A DNA stretch of 64,000 nt from an uncultured Lachnospiraceae bacterium (lineage in GTDB: Bacteria > Bacillota > Clostridia > Lachnospirales > Lachnospiraceae). The stretch is taken from positions 18,367 through 82,366 of the forward strand of contig CANRIV010000009.1 of NCBI GenBank assembly GCA_947630805.1, read 5' to 3'. Made by a program: the position numbers and the translations under genes. How positions within the stretch are numbered: the first letter of the stretch is position 1; the number at the start of each line of letters is the position of its first letter. Below, in pieces: positions 16,260 through 25,581 of this stretch. Below the pieces are notes generated by a model. That model was not told where the DNA came from and searched no databases. It worked only from the letters and a program-made list of their open reading frames with translations.

Positions 16260-17138
16260 TTATTTGCCAAGATTTTTCAATGTAAGACCTGTATTTGCCT
16301 TTAATACTTTGTCTAATGCCTTAGCAGCTTTTTTGTTCATCTTCTTGAATGCCTTCTTGTAGTTTGAAGTTTTCAGTTTGATGTTTACTTTTACTTTTCC
16401 TTTTTTTGCCTGAAGAACAACAGCACTTCCGGATCTCTTAATTGTGCATTTGAATCCGCTCTGTTTTGCTGTAATTTTTCCACTTGTTTTTAAGAACTTA
16501 TTCAGATTCTTAATATTTGTCTTTTTGTTCTTAACAGCTTTCAGTTTACCGGAAAGACTGAAGTTTTTACATGTAATTTCTGTGCTGTATGTAGGATCTT
16601 CATCGCTGATTTTCTGATTAATCAGAGAATATCTGTATTCGGCATCAGGATCTGTCGTAACGCCAATTCTGTCTCCCATATCTCCACCGATACCAAAGTA
16701 TACGGCATTTGCATCACATTTTGCTACAAATGTTTCTTTAAAGTTATAGGTTTCTCCTTTTCTCAACTGAATCCACTTACCATAAGCATAATTGTCGCCT
16801 GTAGCGATTTTAATTAATACCCACTTATTGCATAATGTTGACTGCATTGTGAAAGAAAGTGTATATGTCTGACCTTTCTTTACATCTACTTTGCCATATC
16901 CCTGTGAGTTGTCCTGGAAAACCTGTCCACCCCAACATCCGCCATATCCGAGCATTGTCAGTTTGGCCGTCCAGCCTGTTGCACTTTCCTGTGTAAGTGC
17001 TCCTTCAGCTCCTTCGTACCATCCAACGTTTGCGCCGAAGTAGCTTCCCCATGTAGCAGCAAAACATGATGTTGTCATAGCCATTGCAAGTGTAAGAGCC
17101 ATAACTGCTGCTGCAATTTTCTTTGCCAATCTTCTCAT
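16260..17138 (-). CDS. Secreted CBM-like protein (third of the set), with a different basic C-terminus
   Basis: Signal peptide (AAAVMALTLAMAMTTSCFA); WGSYFGANVGWYEGAEG...MLGYGGCWGGQVFQDNSQGYGKVDVKKGQTYTLSFTMQSTLCNKWVLIKIATG; Lys-rich C-terminus. Confidence 0.68.
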   Translation of the reverse strand: MRRLAKKIAAAVMALTLAMAMTTSCFAATWGSYFGANVGWYEGAEGALTQESATGWTAKLTMLGYGGCWGGQVFQDNSQGYGKVDVKKGQTYTLSFTMQSTLCNKWVLIKIATGDNYAYGKWIQLRKGETYNFKETFVAKCDANAVYFGIGGDMGDRIGVTTDPDAEYRYSLINQKISDEDPTYSTEITCKNFSLSGKLKAVKNKKTNIKNLNKFLKTSGKITAKQSGFKCTIKRSGSAVVLQAKKGKVKVNIKLKTSNYKKAFKKMNKKAAKALDKVLKANTGLTLKNLGK

Positions 17139-17246
17139 GATTGTTCCTCCTTATAAATTTAATTTTTAATACAACCGCACTTTCCACACGTTAGAAAGCA
17201 CCGACGTCTGTATTAGATGATGTGTTTTATCCAACACCCTTTAACA

Positions 17247-18218
17247 TTATTCTATAACATGTATGGGTGTTCCTGCAAGCCATTTTTTTAAATTTTCCGA
17301 AACGATTTTAACCAGCCTTACTCTCGTTTCCAGAGGGGCCCAAGCCGCGTGAGGCGTAATGATAATATTTTTTGCCTTTAACAGAGGACAGTCAGGAAGC
17401 ATCGGCTCGTGGTCGATTACATCCACCCCGGCTCCCGCAATCTGTTCTTCATTCAAAGCCCATACCAAATCCTGTTCATTTACCACACCGCCCCTTGATG
17501 TATTAATAAACAATGCGTTTCTTTTCATTTTTGCAAAAAATGTTCTGTCACACATTTTCTCGGAATCTTTATTCAATGGACAATGGATTGTCACAATATC
17601 AGAGTTCTTTAATATTGTATCAATATCTGCATAAGCTGCAAATACCTCGTTTTTTATTCCGGTGTTATCATTTTCCACGAAACTTCTGCTATAGGCTAAG
17701 ACATTCATTCCAAATGCGTTTGCGATTCGGGCAACTTTTTGCCCGATAGAGCCATACCCGATAATTCCTATGGTTTTACCATATAATTCTTTCATTTCCA
17801 TAAATGGTGAAAATTTATCCGTATGGATCCATCCTTCCTGCTGAACAAATTCATTATATCTGGAAACTGTATTATAAAAATGGAGAATCAGCGCAAAGAC
17901 ATGCTGCGCTACAGCTTCCGTGGAATAATTTCCTGCATTGCAGACGGTAATATTATGTTCTCTTGTATACTCCAAATCAATATTGTTGTAGCCGGTGGCA
18001 AACAGTCCTATGTATTTTAAGTTGGGGGCGTGACTTAAATTTTTTCTGTTCATAGGAGATTTATTACACAGCACCACCTCAGCTTCCTGAATACGCTCTG
18101 CCACCTGTTCATCTCTTGTAAACGGGTAGACAGTCACTTCTCCGTATGCCTCAAAAACAGAGAAATCAATATCGTTGTTCAAAGCCAATGTGTCTGCATC
18201 CAATATTACAATTTTCAT
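17247..18218 (-). CDS. D-2-hydroxyacid dehydrogenase (NAD-binding); start likely at 18218
   Basis: GKTIGIIGYGSIGQKVARIANAFGMNVLAYSRS; NTSRGGVVNEQDLVWAL; DVIDHEPML; TPHAAWAP. Confidence 0.9.
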   Translation of the reverse strand: MKIVILDADTLALNNDIDFSVFEAYGEVTVYPFTRDEQVAERIQEAEVVLCNKSPMNRKNLSHAPNLKYIGLFATGYNNIDLEYTREHNITVCNAGNYSTEAVAQHVFALILHFYNTVSRYNEFVQQEGWIHTDKFSPFMEMKELYGKTIGIIGYGSIGQKVARIANAFGMNVLAYSRSFVENDNTGIKNEVFAAYADIDTILKNSDIVTIHCPLNKDSEKMCDRTFFAKMKRNALFINTSRGGVVNEQDLVWALNEEQIAGAGVDVIDHEPMLPDCPLLKAKNIIITPHAAWAPLETRVRLVKIVSENLKKWLAGTPIHVIE

Positions 18219-18239
18219 ACTTTTACCTACTTTCTTTTC

Positions 18240-18285
18240 AATAACCAAGCGTCGAAAAATATGTCAACATCTTTTTCTTGTCGCT
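18240..18285. repeat. 46-bp direct repeat, copy 1
   Basis: AATAACCAAGCGTCGAAAAATATGTCAACATCTTTTTCTTGTCGCT, identical to 18381-18426. Confidence 0.95.
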
Positions 18286-18320
18286 CTCTATTTTCACACT
18301 TGATATCTCTTCGCCTTGCC

Positions 18321-18356
18321 AGGGGGCAGAAAAAATTTTTTCTTTTTCTGCCCCCT
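18321..18356. other. Hairpin with 14-bp perfect stem
   Basis: AGGGGGCAGAAAAA (18321-18334) / TTTTTCTGCCCCCT (18343-18356), followed by TAGGGC-TTC-GCCCTA small hairpin. Confidence 0.85.
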
Positions 18357-18373
18357 GTAGGGCTTCGCCCTAT

Positions 18374-18441
18374 ATACAGAAATAACCAAGCGTCGAAAAA
18401 TATGTCAACATCTTTTTCTTGTCGCTTGGTTATTTCTGTAT
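18374..18441. repeat. Large palindrome containing direct-repeat copy 2
   Basis: 19-bp arms ATACAGAAATAACCAAGCG (18374-18392) / CGCTTGGTTATTTCTGTAT (18423-18441); inner imperfect pairing GAAAAAtATGT/ACATcTTTTTC. Confidence 0.92.
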
Positions 18442-18454
18442 GCAAGGCTCATGC

Positions 18455-19012
18455 CTAAACACGTTTTGAGTATTCGCCAGTTCGTGTATCAATAACGATA
18501 GTTTCTCCCTGTTCTACGAACAGTGGTACATAAACGGTAGCTCCGGTCTCTACTACTGCCGGTTTTGTGGCATTCGTCGCTGTATTTCCCTTAAATCCCG
18601 GCTCAGTCTCTGTAATTACCAATTCTACAGTAATTGGAGGCTCAATCGCAAATACCTCACCATTATGAGAACAAATCTTAACCGTTTCATTCTCTTTTAT
18701 AAACTTCAGGGAATCTCCTACATTTTCTTTGCTGATTGCAATCTGATCATAAGTCTCACCGTCCATGAAATAATATAAATCACCATCATTATATAAATAC
18801 TGCATATCTTTTCTGTCAATATGTGCATTCTCAAATTTTTCTGTTGGTCTGAAAGTAGTCTCTATCACACCGCCATTTTTAATATTTTTCAATTTTGTCC
18901 GGACAAACGCCGCACCTTTTCCCGGTTTTACATGTTGAAATTCTATAATCTGGCATACGTTGCCATCATACTCAATCGTAATTCCATTTTTAAAATCGCC
19001 CGCTGTTACCAT
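18455..19012 (-). CDS. efp: Elongation factor P
   Basis: [44 protein letters not shown]-terminal [26 protein letters not shown]. Confidence 0.96.
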   Translation of the reverse strand: MVTAGDFKNGITIEYDGNVCQIIEFQHVKPGKGAAFVRTKLKNIKNGGVIETTFRPTEKFENAHIDRKDMQYLYNDGDLYYFMDGETYDQIAISKENVGDSLKFIKENETVKICSHNGEVFAIEPPITVELVITETEPGFKGNTATNATKPAVVETGATVYVPLFVEQGETIVIDTRTGEYSKRV

Positions 19013-19083
19013 AATTTTTCCTCCTAAAAGTTGATCTGTATTCAATCACACTGCTCCTATTATAAATTATATTCCTATGAATT

Positions 19084-20415
19084 TCAACTGTTTTTCTCTG
19101 GGGAATGTGACGCCACAGGGATTGTGATGCAGCCCTCCTGCTCCAGCCGGTTTAGTATTTCATAACAAGTTAAAACTCTGTCATTTTTGTCAACGTTCAC
19201 TTGAAAATCTGCCACAGCCTGATAGCGTGGCTCCCGCTCTGCCATAAGTTCTTTGACATGCTTCAGACTCATGTCTTGATTCAGAATTGGTCTGTGCGTA
19301 TGGTCCTTTACCCGGTCAAAAATAGTTTCCGGAGATGCTGTCAATAAAACAATTTTTCCACTGTTTTTTAAAATTTTCACATTTTCATCTTTTAATACAG
19401 CTCCCCCGCCACAGGAAATGATATAGCCCTCTTTTTCTGTGATTTTTCGAATGGACTCTGTCTCCAGATTCCTAAAATATGCTTCGCCATATTTTTCAAA
19501 TATCTGACTGATTTCCATGCCTGCCTGTTCCACAATATATTTATCTACATCTATTTCTTGAAATCCCGTAATGAGAGACAAAGCTTTAGAAATTGTAGTC
19601 TTTCCGGTCCCCATAAATCCAATCAACGAAATATTTCCGTGAAGGAGACAGCCTTCATTAATCTTTAAAAGATGTCTCACAATCTGCAACGGAGGTTGTC
19701 CGGGTGCGGAGGCTTTTAAGCCGGCAGCAAATGTCAGCACGGATTTTGTCTCTCCGGGGCTGACGCGCGTTACCGCCCCAAGTTCTCCCATCGCCATAGT
19801 AATTATCGGTACTTTTAAAAGTTTGTCCGCCTCTTTTGATGCGCTTATGAGCATGCTGACATCCTCTTTTGTTTGTGGCATTACCGCAATTTTACAGACA
19901 TCAGCTCCTAAATTTTCCATTGTGCGCAGAATATGAATAATTTCTTGCTTTTCGGGTGTCCGGTCAAAATAATGATTCGATCCGATAACCCTCATACCTT
20001 CTTTATGTATATCAGCAATCAAAGTTTTTGCCTGTTCCTGATTTCCATATGCTTCTATATCAATAAATTCTAAATTGGAAGTATTACCATTTTTTGCCAC
20101 AATCCGGCAATAATCAGCATACTTTTCCCAATCATCGCAGCCTTCTCCACCTTCTTTTTTGCTTCTATATGTAAATATCCATGGTATGTTTTTCAACTTA
20201 CAATTCAGAGCATCTATCATTTCTGCCATTTCTTCCCGGTTCCGCTCTTTTTTCATAATAAAATCATCAGCTCGCCACTCTACAATGTCCGGCTTTTTAT
20301 CATACGCCCACTCTGCCTGCATCAGTATCTCATCACGTTCTTTTCCCATAATAGGAATACAGACTTTCGCCCGCCCGCCGGTTAATATCATATTTTTACA
20401 CTGTAACTTCTTCAT
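19084..20415 (-). CDS. aroD-aroK: Bifunctional type I 3-dehydroquinate dehydratase / shikimate kinase fusion
   Basis: N-terminal AroD (VEWRADDF, GSNHYFDRTP, KIAVMPQ, SPGETKSVLTFA); C-terminal shikimate kinase (ISLIGFMGTGKTTISKAL, DVDKYIVEQAGMEI, ISCGGGAV). Confidence 0.92.
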   Translation of the reverse strand: MKKLQCKNMILTGGRAKVCIPIMGKERDEILMQAEWAYDKKPDIVEWRADDFIMKKERNREEMAEMIDALNCKLKNIPWIFTYRSKKEGGEGCDDWEKYADYCRIVAKNGNTSNLEFIDIEAYGNQEQAKTLIADIHKEGMRVIGSNHYFDRTPEKQEIIHILRTMENLGADVCKIAVMPQTKEDVSMLISASKEADKLLKVPIITMAMGELGAVTRVSPGETKSVLTFAAGLKASAPGQPPLQIVRHLLKINEGCLLHGNISLIGFMGTGKTTISKALSLITGFQEIDVDKYIVEQAGMEISQIFEKYGEAYFRNLETESIRKITEKEGYIISCGGGAVLKDENVKILKNSGKIVLLTASPETIFDRVKDHTHRPILNQDMSLKHVKELMAEREPRYQAVADFQVNVDKNDRVLTCYEILNRLEQEGCITIPVASHSPEKNS

Positions 20416-20539
20416 AAGTACCTCCTATGCGAATAAATAAAGTATAATTTAGGGAAAGTTTTTCGTCAATGCGCAGGTTTACTTTTTTCTGAAAAACTCT
20501 TATACTGAATTTAATGAAAAAGAATGGAGAAAAAAGAAG

Positions 20540-21409
20540 ATGGAGCAAATTCATAAAATTACGGGACACACAAAACTGACCGGACTCCTCGGAAGCCCGG
20601 TCGCCCACAGTAAATCACCTCTGATGCACAATGAAGCCTTTCAGCTGCTGCATCTGGACTACGTATATTTATGCTTTGATGTCACGGAAAAAAATCTGAA
20701 AACAGCTTATGAGGGTCTGAAAAAAATAAATATCGCCGGCTTTAACTGCACTATGCCGGATAAAACTTTGATGTGCCAGCTGGTGGACGATTTATCTCCC
20801 GCCGCCCGGATGATTGGCGCTGTAAATACCGTTGTCAATGACAATGGACGATTCATCGGCCACAATACAGACGGCATCGGATATATGCGCTCTGTCAAGG
20901 ATGCCGGATTTGATATTTGTGGAGAAACTATGACACTGCTGGGCTCTGGTGGTGCTGCTTCCTCTATATTAGTGCAGGCCGCACTGGACGATGTAGCAAA
21001 AATTAATGTTTTCAGTATTCGGGATAAATTTTGGGATAATGCGCAGCGTATGACAGACAGGGTAAATCAAAATACAAATTGTCAGGTCACTTTATATGAG
21101 CTTGGAAATGACGACACCTTGGGAGCTGCTATTGAAGAGAGCAAAATTCTTACAAATGCCACCCCGGTAGGCATGGCTCCTAATACAGATTCCTGCCTTA
21201 TCCATGACGCATCTATGCTGCGAGAAGATTTGATTGTATCTGATATTATATATAATCCACAACAGACAAAACTTTTGTCTATGGCAAAAGAACAGGGCTG
21301 TCCCGTTTTTAACGGAATGTATATGCTGCTGTATCAGGGTGCAGAATCATTTAAAATATGGACGGGAAAGGAAATGCCTGTAGATATAATAAAAGAGAAA
21401 TACTTTTAA
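20540..21409 (+). CDS. aroE: Shikimate dehydrogenase
   Basis: GLLGSPVAHSKSPLMHNEAF; GAVNTVVNDNGRFIGHNTDGIGYM; LLGSGGAASSI. Confidence 0.95.
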   Translation: MEQIHKITGHTKLTGLLGSPVAHSKSPLMHNEAFQLLHLDYVYLCFDVTEKNLKTAYEGLKKINIAGFNCTMPDKTLMCQLVDDLSPAARMIGAVNTVVNDNGRFIGHNTDGIGYMRSVKDAGFDICGETMTLLGSGGAASSILVQAALDDVAKINVFSIRDKFWDNAQRMTDRVNQNTNCQVTLYELGNDDTLGAAIEESKILTNATPVGMAPNTDSCLIHDASMLREDLIVSDIIYNPQQTKLLSMAKEQGCPVFNGMYMLLYQGAESFKIWTGKEMPVDIIKEKYF

Positions 21410-21912
21410 GTATTTCTCTTTAACTTTTTTCTCCAACGCCAGAGAATAAATTTTTCAGGAATTCTTTTCAGAACAATCTGGATTTCCTCTTTCTTATCAA
21501 TCTGCTTTACCATAATTGTCTGAATACCGATGCGGTTGGCTCCCCAGATATCTGTAAATATCTGGTCTCCGATAAATAATGTGGAATTTTCATCGGTCCC
21601 CATAAGCTCCATCGCTTTTTTATAATTTTTCATTGACGGTTTATGCGCATTATATATGTATTTTGATTGTACTGCATTGGCAAAAGGCGCCACTCTTGGC
21701 TCCTGATTGTTTGATATCAGACAGGTATCGATTCCCATTGCATGAAGTTTCTGAAATAGTTTCGTTGCATGTTCATCAGCGGGAGCGCCGTGTGGTACCA
21801 GAGTGTTATCGATATCTGAGATAATACCTCTGATTCCCTGCCGGTAATATATTTCAAAATCAATCTCATCTACAGACTCCAGATATTTATCCGGGTAAAA
21901 TTTCTCTAACAT
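21406..21912 (-). CDS. yqeG: YqeG-family HAD phosphatase
   Basis: GIISDIDNTLVPHG; ISNNQEPRV; HKPSMKNYKKAM; FIGDQIFTDIWGANRIG. Confidence 0.92.
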   Translation of the reverse strand: MLEKFYPDKYLESVDEIDFEIYYRQGIRGIISDIDNTLVPHGAPADEHATKLFQKLHAMGIDTCLISNNQEPRVAPFANAVQSKYIYNAHKPSMKNYKKAMELMGTDENSTLFIGDQIFTDIWGANRIGIQTIMVKQIDKKEEIQIVLKRIPEKFILWRWRKKLKRNT

Positions 21913-22016
21913 ATCTATCTCCTATAGCTTCCATTAAAAATGTCCGGGCGTTTTAATAGAAACAAAAGCCAAAATGGAACGTTTCTTACAGCCTTTCTCC
22001 GGAATACTGCCTATAT

Positions 22017-22466
22017 TTATTTCAGTAGTTTCGCCAGTTCTTCCATAAATGTGCTGACATCTTTAAATTCTCTATAGACAGATGCAAATCTTACATAGGC
22101 TACCTGATCCAGTTTTTTCAGACGTTCCATAACCAGCTCTCCAATCACCGTGCTGGATATCTCTTTCTGTTCCATATTAAATACCGCATTTTCAATATCT
22201 TCTACAGCAGCATTAATCTGTTCATAGGAAACGGGACGTTTATGACAGGAGCGCAGAATACCTCCCTCAATTTTTCCCCGGTCATACGGCTCTCTGATAT
22301 TATCCTTTTTTATAACAATCAGTGGTATCGTCTCGACCTTTTCATAGGTGGTAAAACGCTTCTGGCATTTTCCACACTGGCGCCTTCTTCTTATGGCATT
22401 ATTTTCTTCTGCCGGTCTCGAATCAATAACTTTTGTATTTTCTTCTCCACAATAAGGACATTTCAT
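22017..22466 (-). CDS. nrdR: Transcriptional repressor NrdR
   Basis: MKCPYCGEENTKVIDSRPAEENNAIRRRRQCGKCQKRFTTYE. Confidence 0.97.
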   Translation of the reverse strand: MKCPYCGEENTKVIDSRPAEENNAIRRRRQCGKCQKRFTTYEKVETIPLIVIKKDNIREPYDRGKIEGGILRSCHKRPVSYEQINAAVEDIENAVFNMEQKEISSTVIGELVMERLKKLDQVAYVRFASVYREFKDVSTFMEELAKLLK

Positions 22467-22588
22467 TGGCTTTCCTCCCAAATCTGCTTTTGGTTATCCA
22501 TACGGACAAGTTCACATAACGTGATTATATGAAATATTTATATTTTGGTCAAGCCGTTTTCCTTCCACACACCCGGCAAAAATCTATA

Positions 22589-22849
22589 TTATATACTAAC
22601 TTTTCTCTTTACCTCACTTTCGTTGACATTGACTAAAATGATATCCGGCCCAATCTGTACAATACATTGAAACGGAATCACATATTCATAATCACTGCAT
22701 ACGAGACCACACCATTTTCCCGGTCCGGGAACAATAATTGCCTCAATACATCCGGTGCACAAATCAAATTCAATATCGCGGGCGCATCCCAAAATTTTAC
22801 AGGAACAGCTGTTAATAACTTCTTTTCGTTTTAACTCTTCAATTCGCAT
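22589..22849 (-). CDS. YlmC/YmxH-family sporulation-associated protein
   Basis: PRC-barrel-like EELKRKEVINSCSCKILGCARDIEFDLCTGCIEAIIVPG; next to the sig genes. Confidence 0.82.
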   Translation of the reverse strand: MRIEELKRKEVINSCSCKILGCARDIEFDLCTGCIEAIIVPGPGKWCGLVCSDYEYVIPFQCIVQIGPDIILVNVNESEVKRKVSI

Positions 22850-22906
22850 AATAAACCGTTTTTTATTATATTATTCCAACTGTCGTCCTCTGTTTCCATT
22901 CCCACT

Positions 22907-23686
22907 TTATTCTTTCATATAATTTTTCATACTTTTGAGTGCATTTTTTTCCAGACGACTGACCTGTGCCTGAGAAATTCCAATCTCTTCTGCAATCTCC
23001 ATCTGAGTCTTTCCGTTAAAAAACCGCATATCAATAATGCGGCGCTCTCTGCTGGAAAGTCCGTCTAAGGCTTCATTGAGTACGATATTCTCCACCCATC
23101 GTTCTTCTTTATTTTTTTTATCACTAATTTGGTCCATGACAAACAAGGTGTCCCCACCCTGGTCATACACCGGGTCATACAGAGACACCGGACTCTGTAT
23201 GGCATCCAGAGCATAGACAACCTCTTCCGGCTCCACTCCTATCTTTTCGGCGATTTCATTGACGGTTGGCTCCCTGTTAGATGTTTTCATGATATTTTCC
23301 TTACAATATATTGCTTTATATGCAATATCTTTTATGGAACGACTTACCCGTATGGCAGCGTTATCTCTCAGAAATCTTTTCAATTCTCCCGAAATCATCG
23401 GCACTGCATAAGTAGAAAATTTTACATTTAATGTATCGTCAAAATTATCTACCGCTTTAATCAGACCAATACACCCAATCTGAAACAAATCATCTACATT
23501 CTCATTACTGTTAGAAAATCTCTGGAGAATACTGAGTACCAATCTAAGATTACCTCTGATATATTTTTCCCGCGCCTCTTTATTTCCTTTTTTTATCTCC
23601 TGAAATAATTCTTTTTTTTCCTCCTCAGTCAGTAAGGGCAGTTTCGCCGTATTTACTCCACATATCTCAACTTTAAAAAGAGCCAT
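22907..23686 (-). CDS. sigG: Sporulation sigma factor SigG
   Basis: KVEICGVNTAKLPLLTEEEKKELF; NVDDLFQIGCIGLIKAVDNFD; position after sigE. Confidence 0.93.
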   Translation of the reverse strand: MALFKVEICGVNTAKLPLLTEEEKKELFQEIKKGNKEAREKYIRGNLRLVLSILQRFSNSNENVDDLFQIGCIGLIKAVDNFDDTLNVKFSTYAVPMISGELKRFLRDNAAIRVSRSIKDIAYKAIYCKENIMKTSNREPTVNEIAEKIGVEPEEVVYALDAIQSPVSLYDPVYDQGGDTLFVMDQISDKKNKEERWVENIVLNEALDGLSSRERRIIDMRFFNGKTQMEIAEEIGISQAQVSRLEKNALKSMKNYMKE

Positions 23687-23782
23687 AAATCCCCCATTAT
23701 ACACCACTTATACTGAGTGAAAATGCTGTGCAGTATTCCACCTGTGTATATAATTTCCACATTTCTGACTCTTTATTCCTGA

Positions 23783-24523
23783 TTATTCAAATTTTACAAT
23801 TTCACGTTTTAACCGCTTGATAATCTTTTTCTCTAAGCGGGATATGTAAGACTGCGATATCCCCAGAGTATCTGCTACTTCTTTCTGCGTCATCTCTTCC
23901 CCTTCCCGTTGATTCAGACCATAACGCATTTCCACAATAATCTTTTCCCTCTGATTTAATTTTTCAATCGCTTTATACAATAGTTTTTTTTCTACTTCTG
24001 ACTCAATTTCTTTGGATATTACATCTTCTTCCGTACCTAAAATATCTGATAACAGCAATTCATTTCCATCCCAATCCACATTGAGTGGCTCATCAATCGA
24101 CACTTCCAGTTTTGTCTTATTATTTTTTCTCAGATACATTAAAATTTCATTTTCAATACAACGGGAAGCATATGTGGCAAGCTTAATATTTTTTTTTGGA
24201 TTAAAGGTATTAATTCCTTTGATTAATCCTATTGTCCCTATAGAAATTAAATCTTCAACGCCTACCCCGGTATTATCAAATTTTTTTGCTATGTACACTA
24301 CCAGTCTTAAATTATGCTCAATCAGGATTGCTCTTGCCTCTTTATCCTGCTCATTGACAAGACGGCTAATGCAATCCGCTTCCTCCTGACTCTCGAGCGG
24401 GGGAGGAAGAACGTCATTTCCTCCGATATAGTGAAGGTCTCCTCCATTTTGCAATAAAAGCCCTTTAAAAATGGAGTGTCTTACCCACTCCAGTGTCCTT
24501 GTTTTCATCGTTTTAATTATCAT
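23783..24523 (-). CDS. sigE: Sporulation sigma factor SigE (pro-sigma-E-like)
   Basis: [61 protein letters not shown]. Confidence 0.94.
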   Translation of the reverse strand: MIIKTMKTRTLEWVRHSIFKGLLLQNGGDLHYIGGNDVLPPPLESQEEADCISRLVNEQDKEARAILIEHNLRLVVYIAKKFDNTGVGVEDLISIGTIGLIKGINTFNPKKNIKLATYASRCIENEILMYLRKNNKTKLEVSIDEPLNVDWDGNELLLSDILGTEEDVISKEIESEVEKKLLYKAIEKLNQREKIIVEMRYGLNQREGEEMTQKEVADTLGISQSYISRLEKKIIKRLKREIVKFE

Positions 24524-24557
24524 TTATTTTCCTTGCAATGTATTTTGTACAAATACA

Positions 24558-25388
24558 TCAAACATCTCCTTCCCCTCTGTTTTCAATGATTTCCGGATGC
24601 AATATCATCTCATAATTTCCGCTCTGGCTTAGTTTTCCGTCATAAATTCCAATTACCGCACCAGGCATTTTTTTGCCGTTTACTTCAACTGCATCTGCAA
24701 TAAAAGCTTTCATGATTCCTTTTTTTCCTATTGTATGAAATGGTATCATAAGATATTTAAAGTTTTCGGTATCCAGAGAACGAATACATCGTTCTTCCAG
24801 AACAGATACCGGTTTTTTTGTCAACGGGTCATACAGACTGTTTCCTGTATCACAGAGAGCTTTTACCGGAATACGCGCAGAATTAACTTTTACTACCACA
24901 GGAAAAATTTTTTCAGACATCCGAATTTCTTTTGCCATCCGCTCTTTGACTGCAGAAAAAATACACAGAGCGCTCAAAACTACGGACAAAATAAAACTGA
25001 TACTGATATTTCCAAACATACTCTCAACTGCCAGTTCCATCACTCCCCGGGTTGCAGCACAGCCGTAATAGAGCATATTCAACATTCCACTCAGTACAAA
25101 TGTAACAAAATACAATAACAGAATTCTCTTAATCGTATTTTTCAGATTACAAAGACCAAACGACAGTAAAAGCATTATCTCCGCCACAATCACATAGGTA
25201 GTAATAACAGTCAGCACACCTTTTTTCCCTAATATCAATAATCCTGTAGCATACAATGCCCCAAAAAAAGCAGCGGGACCCGCTCTCCACCATCTGCTTC
25301 CATTCTTTATTATTTTTCCGGTTATCAGCAAGACAACAAAATCCATAAGGAAATTAAGACAGAAATAAACATCTATGTAAATGTCCAA
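24558..25388 (-). CDS. spoIIGA: Sigma-E processing peptidase SpoIIGA
   Basis: YIDVYFCLNFLMDFVVLLITGKI multi-TM N-terminus; aspartic-protease-like ALCDTGNSLYDPLT; adjacent to sigE. Confidence 0.92.
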   Translation of the reverse strand: MDIYIDVYFCLNFLMDFVVLLITGKIIKNGSRWWRAGPAAFFGALYATGLLILGKKGVLTVITTYVIVAEIMLLLSFGLCNLKNTIKRILLLYFVTFVLSGMLNMLYYGCAATRGVMELAVESMFGNISISFILSVVLSALCIFSAVKERMAKEIRMSEKIFPVVVKVNSARIPVKALCDTGNSLYDPLTKKPVSVLEERCIRSLDTENFKYLMIPFHTIGKKGIMKAFIADAVEVNGKKMPGAVIGIYDGKLSQSGNYEMILHPEIIENRGEGDV

Positions 25389-25524
25389 ACCATTGCTTCC
25401 TCCTTATGAAATTTATTATACAATTCTCCTGCAAAAAAGTCTGTCGAAGGAAGAACGGAAGGAAGAAAACTTATCGACAAAAACGCCGTTTCTCCTTATA
25501 AAATAAAAATTACCGGCAAACAAA

Positions 25525-25558
25525 ATAAAGCAGTTTCCCAAATGAGAAACTGCTTTAT
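25525..25558 (-). terminator. Terminator downstream of ftsZ
   Basis: ATAAAGCAGTTTC / GAAACTGCTTTAT stem; TTTATTTTG on the minus-strand 3' side. Confidence 0.8.
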
Positions 25559-25581
25559 AAAACATCTTATATTTTTATTTA

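Noticed and set aside
5789-17138. Prophage or defence island interpretation of the accessory zone
   Set aside because: No phage structural, integrase, restriction or toxin-antitoxin genes are seen; the content is secreted glycan-active proteins plus IS elements.
18240-18426. Possible CRISPR-like repeat pair
   Set aside because: Only two copies, 46 bp each, with one 95-bp 'spacer' full of hairpins and no cas genes nearby.
18227-18445. Minus-strand ORF (72 aa) with repeated RQEKDVDIFFDAWL peptide
   Set aside because: It arises from reading through the 46-bp direct repeat and the hairpins, and overlaps the dehydrogenase start. There is no independent support for translation.
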